This document shows, piece by piece, positions 5,246 through 8,155 of a stretch of 8,155 nucleotides of DNA (positions within the stretch are counted from its first letter, which is position 1; the number at the start of each line of letters is the position of its first letter). The notes beneath the pieces were generated by a model. It was not told the origin of the DNA, made no database searches, and saw only the letters and a list, made by a program, of their open reading frames with translations. The stretch is from Parabacteroides hominis (lineage in GTDB: Bacteria > Bacteroidota > Bacteroidia > Bacteroidales > Tannerellaceae): positions 1 to 8,155 of the forward strand of contig NZ_JACOOJ010000071.1 in the NCBI RefSeq assembly GCF_014287585.1, given 5' to 3'. The translations under genes and the position numbers were made by a program.

Positions 5246-5809
5246 ATGTATCCTTTCAATAATAACCCATTTGTCCCGTTCGGTCCCTTCGGACCCTTTC
5301 CTCGGACAGCAAGACGGACAATCGTTCCGCGTCTGGACACAAGGGGGATTCCGGAACTTTATACAACAGGGTTGGTAGAAAATACAGAGAGTGAAGAGAA
5401 TACCGTGGACTACGGTATCAACCCATGTATCTGGAAAGCACTGCCGAATCAAACCCTGGTTTTATGGAAAGTCCGCCATCCGGTGTCTCAGAACGGGGCT
5501 TCTTCTCCGGTCACTGTGGTGATTCCGACCGGCAACAGTTCTTCTACCGTAACGTCTCCCAATTCAGCTGCCGGCACTACAAAAGTGAAGGTGGTGGATA
5601 ATAAGAGTACGCAGGTAGCGGGAAGGGATGTGACCGTCCCGACTGGATCAGGCGCAGAAGAACAACAAGGATATACTACCGAGCATATCGTTTATATCGA
5701 TAAGTGCGCGGGGATCTTCCGGCTGCTGGGTGTGACAGCTCAGAATAGTCCGGCTCGTACAACAGTGGGTAGCAATACTCCTGCTGAATCAGCAGCTAAA
5801 AGTAAATAA
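5246..5809 (+). CDS. Unknown phage protein with Phe/Pro/Gly N-terminus and beta-rich body
   Basis: A 187-aa protein. It has a strong AAGGAGG Shine-Dalgarno at 5234-5240. The second of two adjacent ATGs (5246) lies at better spacing (5 nt) than the first (5243), so I place the start there. Residues 1-20 are aromatic/Pro-rich with a tandem PFG repeat (FVPFGPFGPFP). Residues about 48-95 appear as beta strands (VDYGINPCIWKALPNQTLVLW, VTVVIPTG). A Ser/Thr/Asn-rich linker covers 97-120. A second beta segment has TEHIVYIDKCAGIFRLLGV at 145-163, and the tail is Ser/Ala-rich and disordered. Only two Cys are present. I do not recognise a named family. It follows the Gly/Trp-rich gene by 19 nt and is probably made with it, perhaps as a virion surface or decoration protein. 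Confidence 0.72.
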   Translation: MYPFNNNPFVPFGPFGPFPRTARRTIVPRLDTRGIPELYTTGLVENTESEENTVDYGINPCIWKALPNQTLVLWKVRHPVSQNGASSPVTVVIPTGNSSSTVTSPNSAAGTTKVKVVDNKSTQVAGRDVTVPTGSGAEEQQGYTTEHIVYIDKCAGIFRLLGVTAQNSPARTTVGSNTPAESAAKSK

Positions 5810-5810
5810 C

Positions 5811-5837
5811 GAAAGTCCGGGGATAACCCCGGACTTC
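5811..5837 (+). promoter_or_regulatory. Perfect 10-bp GC-rich intergenic hairpin
   Basis: AAGTCCGGGG (5813-5822) pairs perfectly with CCCCGGACTT (5827-5836) around an ATAA loop, beginning 3 nt after the upstream stop. It is followed by CATAAAATC instead of a U-tract, so full termination is unlikely. A partial terminator or an mRNA-processing/stability barrier that sets different expression of the flanking genes is more plausible. Confidence 0.5.
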
Positions 5838-5853
5838 ATAAAATCAAGAAATT

Positions 5854-6393
5854 ATGTTCAAGAATCTTAGACAAGGACAATTGTTGTATATTCTTCATAA
5901 AGAGGGAAAACTTCATCATGAAGTAGCGACTATTATTAGCGTGGATAATCTTCGCGCAAAATCACCAATGCCAGGAATGATTCCCTATGTACAACAAGAA
6001 ATGTTGGTTGATATCAAAGCAAAAGTCGGAGGGGATAATCTTACTTTGCCGGCAGTACCAGCAGATTTGATAATCACTGATTACAAGCCTAATAACGGGG
6101 AGAAACTGGTTTTATCTTGTGATTTGGCTACATTTAATTCTGAAATAAATTCTATCATGCTGCAAAGCAAACAGGAAATTGCTCGTACGGACTACAATAA
6201 TTCTGTAATAGAGGAATGTGAAAAAATGCTGGTCGTTTTAAATCCTGAGTTTGCTCGTGAAAAGGACAGGGAGAATGAAATGGTTAACATGAGGAATGAA
6301 ATGTCTGAGTTGAAGGATACGAATGAAAAACTTATGTCTATGATGAAAGAGCTTCTTGATAAACAGAGTAATAATAAATCAAAAACAACGTAA
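5854..6393 (+). CDS. Unknown phage protein: beta-barrel-like N-terminus plus coiled coil
   Basis: A 179-aa protein starting MFKNLRQGQLLYILHK after an A-rich leader (AAAATCAAGAAATT). Residues 1-90 form a strand-rich domain with QEMLVDIKAKV at 48-58 and EKLVLSCDL at 83-91, resembling a small barrel or SH3-like fold. Residues about 95-172 are helical: HIGH-Glu/Lys content with heptad-like spacing, including CEKMLVVLNPEFAREKDREN (122-141) and a C-terminal helix MSELKDTNEKLMSMMKELLD. The tail is Ser/Asn/Lys-rich. I recall closely similar unnamed proteins (MF-NLRQG start, LNPEFA-EK motif) in many gut phages and prophages but no proven function. A trimeric or dimeric structural component is plausible from the coiled coil. 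The next gene begins 2 bases past its stop, so the two are likely translated from one message. Confidence 0.75.
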   Translation: MFKNLRQGQLLYILHKEGKLHHEVATIISVDNLRAKSPMPGMIPYVQQEMLVDIKAKVGGDNLTLPAVPADLIITDYKPNNGEKLVLSCDLATFNSEINSIMLQSKQEIARTDYNNSVIEECEKMLVVLNPEFAREKDRENEMVNMRNEMSELKDTNEKLMSMMKELLDKQSNNKSKTT

Positions 6394-6394
6394 T

Positions 6395-6670
6395 ATGGGA
6401 TCATATAGAAAACTTGAAGAGCTTTTCAGAGAGTTCGATGCCTACGAAGATGAAGATCTAATGGAGGCAATGGAAGAAGCCTACAAGCTTGGTTGCAAGG
6501 AAGGCAAGAGAAAAGCAATGGAAGGCGGTATTGGCTTCCGCGACGACGACGATGACAATGACGATGAGTTCCGCGACATGTGGAGACGCGGCGGAGAAGG
6601 TTTCGGCGAAAGGCGCGGTGTGAGAGGAACCGGACGGTATGCCGGGGAATACCGCAGACGCAGACGTTAA
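6395..6670 (+). CDS. Small acidic/arginine-rich protein of unknown function
   Basis: A 91-aa protein. ATG 6395 begins 1 nt after the preceding stop and is preferred to an in-frame ATG at 6356, which lies inside the upstream gene. Residues 1-41 form a charged helix (YRKLEELFREFDAYEDEDLM, then EAMEEAYKLGCKEGKRKAM). Residues 48-62 are an Asp run flanked by a repeated FRD motif (FRDDDDDNDDEFRDMW); the 9-base TTCCGCGAC is repeated at 6536 and 6569. Residues 64-91 are Gly/Arg-rich, ending in five consecutive Arg. Such a bipolar charge pattern suggests nucleic-acid contact by the tail, or assembly by electrostatics, but no family is recognised. Trinucleotide-rich sequence in the Asp run could vary in length among relatives. 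Confidence 0.7.
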   Translation: MGSYRKLEELFREFDAYEDEDLMEAMEEAYKLGCKEGKRKAMEGGIGFRDDDDDNDDEFRDMWRRGGEGFGERRGVRGTGRYAGEYRRRRR

Positions 6671-6673
6671 ATC

Positions 6674-6697
6674 AGAAGGGGACATTGTGCCCCTTCT
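6674..6697 (+). terminator. Perfect 8-bp hairpin after the Arg-rich gene
   Basis: AGAAGGGG (6674-6681) pairs with CCCCTTCT (6690-6697) around an 8-base loop, 3 nt past the stop. The sequence after it is TAAAAAG, lacking a U-tract, so termination would be inefficient. Its placement just after a stop codon and before the next start copies the hairpin at 5811-5837 and suggests a repeated way of tuning expression within the operon. Confidence 0.4.
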
Positions 6698-6711
6698 TAA
6701 AAAGTAAAGAT

Positions 6712-7122
6712 ATGAGATTAGACATGTACGATGATTTTCCTTCGGGGATGAAAGCTTATTTAAGCGCATATGGCTGGCATTTTTCTAAGGCTATGTGTGA
6801 TTGGGCTATTTCCATGATGGAAAAAGAAGATGGAACTGGCAAGAAAATAAAGGTACAGCCCTGGACAAAAGAACAGATCGACGAAATGCTTAAAAAATAT
6901 AATGTCGATGTAAAGAAGAAGGGCGGTTATGACTATGTGTATGCTGCCAATATGTGTAAGGCTGATCTTCTTGGTTCATCTGTTCCTAACGATCAATATG
7001 CTGCTTTATACGTGAAGAACGTTTGCGACGATCCGGACGCTTACGATGGTATTGTATTTACCCGTTTCTATGCTGATTGTATCGGTTCGGGAACGCCGAT
7101 TATTTGGGAGGAAATGATGTAA
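6712..7122 (+). CDS. Conserved-looking phage protein of unknown function (YDDFPSGM start)
   Basis: A 136-aa soluble protein. The start at 6712 has an A-rich leader (AAAAAGTAAAGAT) and lies after the 6674-6697 hairpin. An in-frame ATG at 6580 would run through the Arg-rich gene and the hairpin and is rejected. Residues 5-32 (MYDDFPSGMKAYLSAYGWHF, then SKAMCDWAI) form a helix-rich motif that I recall from unnamed proteins in Bacteroides and other gut phages. Residues 52-62 are a helix (TKEQIDEMLKK), and 72-85 (GYDYVYAANMCKAD) plus 110-136 complete the protein, with D107, D109, D112 and Tyr/Cys-rich positions. Four Cys (29, 82, 105, 123) are spread without a clear Zn ribbon. No catalytic motif is evident. 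It overlaps the next start by 1 nt. Confidence 0.75.
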   Translation: MRLDMYDDFPSGMKAYLSAYGWHFSKAMCDWAISMMEKEDGTGKKIKVQPWTKEQIDEMLKKYNVDVKKKGGYDYVYAANMCKADLLGSSVPNDQYAALYVKNVCDDPDAYDGIVFTRFYADCIGSGTPIIWEEMM

Positions 7123-7304
7123 TGGGAGGATGGAGCTATCTATTTCGGATTCTAAAGGGAGAATCCCCAAAGGAGGTTTTAGCAAGTATGCCGGAAAAAG
7201 ACTTCGAAAAAGTATCTTCCGCCATTGACAATCTGAAAAATACGAATATTCCCCGACAGCAACGCCGGATTATAGAACGTAGATTTAAGGCTATAAAAAG
7301 ATGA
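7122..7304 (+). CDS. Small basic helical protein of unknown function
   Basis: A 60-aa protein, MGGWSYLFRILKGESPKEVL at its start and ending in a strongly basic helix (RQQRRIIERRFKAIKR, 45-60). I use ATG 7122, which shares one base with the preceding TAA (TAATG); an upstream in-frame ATG at 7077 lies inside the previous gene. A GGAGG at 7111-7115 inside the upstream gene (GGGAGGAAATG) may serve as its ribosome site, although it is close to an earlier ATG. The order of segments is a short amphipathic N-terminus, a helix with acidic residues (PEKDFEKVSSAIDNL), then the basic helix, which could bind nucleic acid or a partner. Coupling on both sides (1-nt overlap upstream, ATGA downstream) argues for a real gene. 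Confidence 0.62.
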   Translation: MGGWSYLFRILKGESPKEVLASMPEKDFEKVSSAIDNLKNTNIPRQQRRIIERRFKAIKR

Positions 7305-7747
7305 TAAAAAGAGACTTGTATATAAAAAAGTATGATTGGCAGGTACACATATTTTATCGTGTCACCTGCTATTATACGGATGAAATTATAAGTCTGTTGA
7401 AATCTATAGATTGCCCGGAAGATAAGGCGAGGGAGGCTTACGATAATTTGATGTCATGCAAACTTGATACAGGTATTACCTATTCCAATTACAGACTTCG
7501 AAAATCGCTTATGGTCATAAGCAATACTTCTTCACCTAAAGAGTTTTCGAACTCTTTAAAGCATGAATGCCGCCATTTAGAGGATCATATAGCTACGGCT
7601 TTTAAAATGCCTGTAGGCGGCGAAGAAGTGGCTTATTTAGCTGGATATTTAGGCAAGATGCTGTACAGGGATATGCAGTTGTTTATTTGCGAATGCCGCA
7701 AACATAAAAGAGAAAAGCTATGCGTAAAGCGAATAAAAAAGAAATAA
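7301..7747 (+). CDS. HExxH-containing, zincin-like protein of phage origin
   Basis: A 148-aa protein. The N-terminal half (YDWQVHIFYRVTCYYTDEII, 11-30) is a helix-rich motif; 53-72 reads CKLDTGITYSNYRLRKSLMV. The striking part is KHECRHLEDHIATAF (87-101), an exact HExxH (H88, E89, H92), with a downstream GGEEVAYLAGYLGKMLY (106-122) that offers E108 or E109 as a third Zn ligand, the gluzincin arrangement. I recall similar unnamed proteins in Bacteroides phages with the same H-E-x-x-H and GEEVAYL blocks, so the residues appear conserved. It may be a small metalloprotease processing virion or host proteins; activity is not proven, and many HExxH proteins are inactive. The C-terminus is basic (ECRKHKREKLCVKRIKKK) and overlaps the next gene by 28 bp. 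Start by ATGA coupling with the 60-aa gene. Confidence 0.7.
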   Translation: MIKRDLYIKKYDWQVHIFYRVTCYYTDEIISLLKSIDCPEDKAREAYDNLMSCKLDTGITYSNYRLRKSLMVISNTSSPKEFSNSLKHECRHLEDHIATAFKMPVGGEEVAYLAGYLGKMLYRDMQLFICECRKHKREKLCVKRIKKK

Positions 7748-7869
7748 GAAAATTAAAAAGGGAGTCAGCCAGACGCGAGATTGACCGCCTGGTTGACTCC
7801 CTTGACTTTGAGCCAGTCAACTTCAACGAGAAGGTGTGTCGGCTAAGGAAGCTGATGTGCCTGCTATGA
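7720..7869 (+). CDS. 49-aa basic helical protein overlapping the HExxH gene
   Basis: The frame starting at 7720 gives MRKANKKEIRKLKRESARRE, then IDRLVDSLDFEPVNFNEKVC and RLRKLMCLL, stopping at TGA 7867-7869. It has a purine-rich leader (AAAAGAGAAAAGCT) and overlaps the upstream gene's end by 28 bp. The first 27 residues form a very basic amphipathic helix, and the rest has a short acidic turn and two Cys. It is short, but dense packing and continuity with the operon favour a real gene. Its last 6 bases overlap the last bases of the convergent minus-strand gene, so no terminator separates them. No family is recognised; similar tiny Lys/Arg-rich proteins close many Bacteroides phage operons. 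Confidence 0.55.
   Translation: MRKANKKEIRKLKRESARREIDRLVDSLDFEPVNFNEKVCRLRKLMCLL
7760..7821 (+). promoter_or_regulatory. Overlapping alternative hairpins inside the 49-aa gene
   Basis: GGGAGTCAGCC (7760-7770) pairs with GGTTGACTCCC (7791-7801), eleven pairs including one G.U on the plus RNA. The same right arm, GTTGACT (7792-7798), also pairs perfectly with AGTCAAC (7815-7821). The two structures exclude each other, as in attenuator-like arrangements. Neither is followed by a U-tract, and coding constraint overlaps both, so the function is open. Confidence 0.3.
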
Positions 7870-8040
7870 ATTATTATCCCTTTTATCAAATAACTCACAA
7901 CTATTAGTTTCCTTTTCATACTTTCCATTTGTCCACCATACCTGAGTATTATCGGACAAATGGAATGGATAGTTGTACCTCTCGCAATGATCTTTTATCT
8001 TACAAGATGAGTTATTGCAGTATGCGTAATCAGTATTCAT
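7864..8040 (-). CDS. 58-aa Cys-containing small protein, possible metal-binding fold
   Basis: On the minus strand, ATG 8040-8038 opens a 58-codon frame, MNTDYAYCNNSSCKIKDHCE through RYNYPFHLSD, ending at TAG (7866-7864). Cys residues at 8, 13, 19 and 48 and a Trp pair at 35-36 resemble the short C-x4-C-x5-C ... C proteins often seen in Bacteroides phages and mobile elements, which could bind one Zn ion. It has no Shine-Dalgarno, only an A-rich leader (CTAAAAACATAAGAAT). It lies 12 nt downstream of the partial transposase-like frame, so it may be co-transcribed with it as a passenger. It converges on the 49-aa plus gene with a 6-bp overlap. The gene contains a perfect 12-bp inverted repeat. 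Confidence 0.55.
   Translation of the reverse strand: MNTDYAYCNNSSCKIKDHCERYNYPFHLSDNTQVWWTNGKYEKETNSCELFDKRDNNS
7923..7965. repeat. Perfect 12-bp inverted repeat with 19-base spacer
   Basis: TTCCATTTGTCC (7923-7934) is the exact reverse complement of GGACAAATGGAA (7954-7965). The whole repeat is inside the 58-aa minus-strand gene. It could be an mRNA hairpin, a binding site for a dimeric protein, or linked to the neighbouring insertion sequence. Perfection over 12 bp in coding sequence is unlikely to be a codon effect. Confidence 0.6.
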
Positions 8041-8052
8041 ATTCTTATGTTT

Positions 8053-8155
8053 TTAGCAAATATTTTCCGATAAAATAGGAGAATAAAATTCATCCCTTTT
8101 GATAACGGCGAACATTCTCGCCACAAGTTTTGCCCGTAAAGCATTGATAATGGTC
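8053..8155 (-). CDS. C-terminal end of an IS110-family-like transposase (partial)
   Basis: The minus-strand frame entering at the window edge encodes TIINALRAKLVARMFAVIKR, then DEFYSPILSENIC and a TAA at 8055-8053. The pattern N-x-hydrophobic-R-x-K-hydrophobic-x-R-x-FAVI-x-R is what I recall from the very C-terminus of Bacteroidales IS110-family transposases, after their second catalytic region. These enzymes use a DEDD-type domain and a Ser residue and usually leave no long terminal inverted repeats. Only 33 residues are visible, so catalytic motifs, intactness and the element's far end cannot be judged. The 58-aa gene begins 12 nt after its stop. A different DNA-binding protein is the alternative. 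Confidence 0.5.
   Translation of the reverse strand, partial: TIINALRAKLVARMFAVIKRDEFYSPILSENIC

Noticed and set aside
6536..6577. CRISPR-like or tandem repeat in the Asp-rich stretch
   Set aside because: It is a short GAC/GAT codon run with one 9-base repeat. There is no repeat-spacer pattern.
6580..6711. Upstream in-frame start for the 136-aa protein
   Set aside because: It overlaps the Arg-rich gene and crosses the 6674-6697 hairpin. The added residues are an Arg/Cys-rich shadow of the other frame.
1..8155. tRNA, rRNA, or diversity-generating retroelement template
   Set aside because: I found no cloverleaf, rRNA-like sequence, reverse transcriptase, or near-identical repeat pair differing at adenines, even though a tail-tip gene is present.

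Overview
The window looks like late and accessory genes of a Bacteroidales (gut Bacteroides-type) bacteriophage or prophage. The reasons are: many start codons preceded by A-rich leaders instead of Shine-Dalgarno sites, matches to the Bacteroides TAnnTTTG -7 promoter element, tightly packed genes with ATGA or 1-nt stop/start overlaps, and a recognisable phage tail-fibre and lysis gene order. Whether the phage is integrated or free cannot be decided here.

Region 1 (1-1672): the last codons of an upstream gene overlap a DUF4376-like tail-fibre-associated protein. That gene is coupled to a glycine-rich, adhesin-like tail-tip protein, and a small single-span membrane protein follows.

Region 2 (1673-3645): a 132-bp intergenic stretch with hairpins is followed by the lysis cassette: a six-span membrane protein of unknown role, a four-span holin, an M15-type Zn peptidase endolysin, and a protein with an N-terminal inner-membrane anchor and a C-terminal beta-rich, aromatic-ended tail that I propose as a spanin-like factor.

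Region 3 (3646-4233): a 218-bp gap holds nested, crossing inverted repeats. Both of the mismatches between the arms become G.U pairs only on the minus strand. They lie just downstream of a minus-strand TAnnTTTG box and end in a U-rich tract, so I call a candidate structured minus-strand RNA with pseudoknot topology. Divergent from it is a gene for a protein consisting of little more than a DnaA domain IV-like DNA-binding fold. After that gene come a plus-strand promoter and a 5'-terminal leader hairpin.

Region 4 (4234-7869): a plus-strand run of eight genes mostly of unknown function. They encode a Gly/Trp-rich one-span protein with a long Gln/Asn-rich helical, Cys-containing body; a beta/low-complexity protein with an unusually strong Shine-Dalgarno; a beta-plus-coiled-coil protein; a small acidic/Arg-rich protein; a conserved-looking 136-aa protein; a 60-aa basic protein; an HExxH zincin-like protein; and a 49-aa protein that overlaps it. 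Two perfect hairpins punctuate the run.

Region 5 (7864-8155): opposite strand. A 58-aa Cys-containing protein converges on, and overlaps by 6 bp, the last plus gene. It lies 12 nt behind the C-terminal end of what looks like an IS110-family transposase that runs off the window edge.
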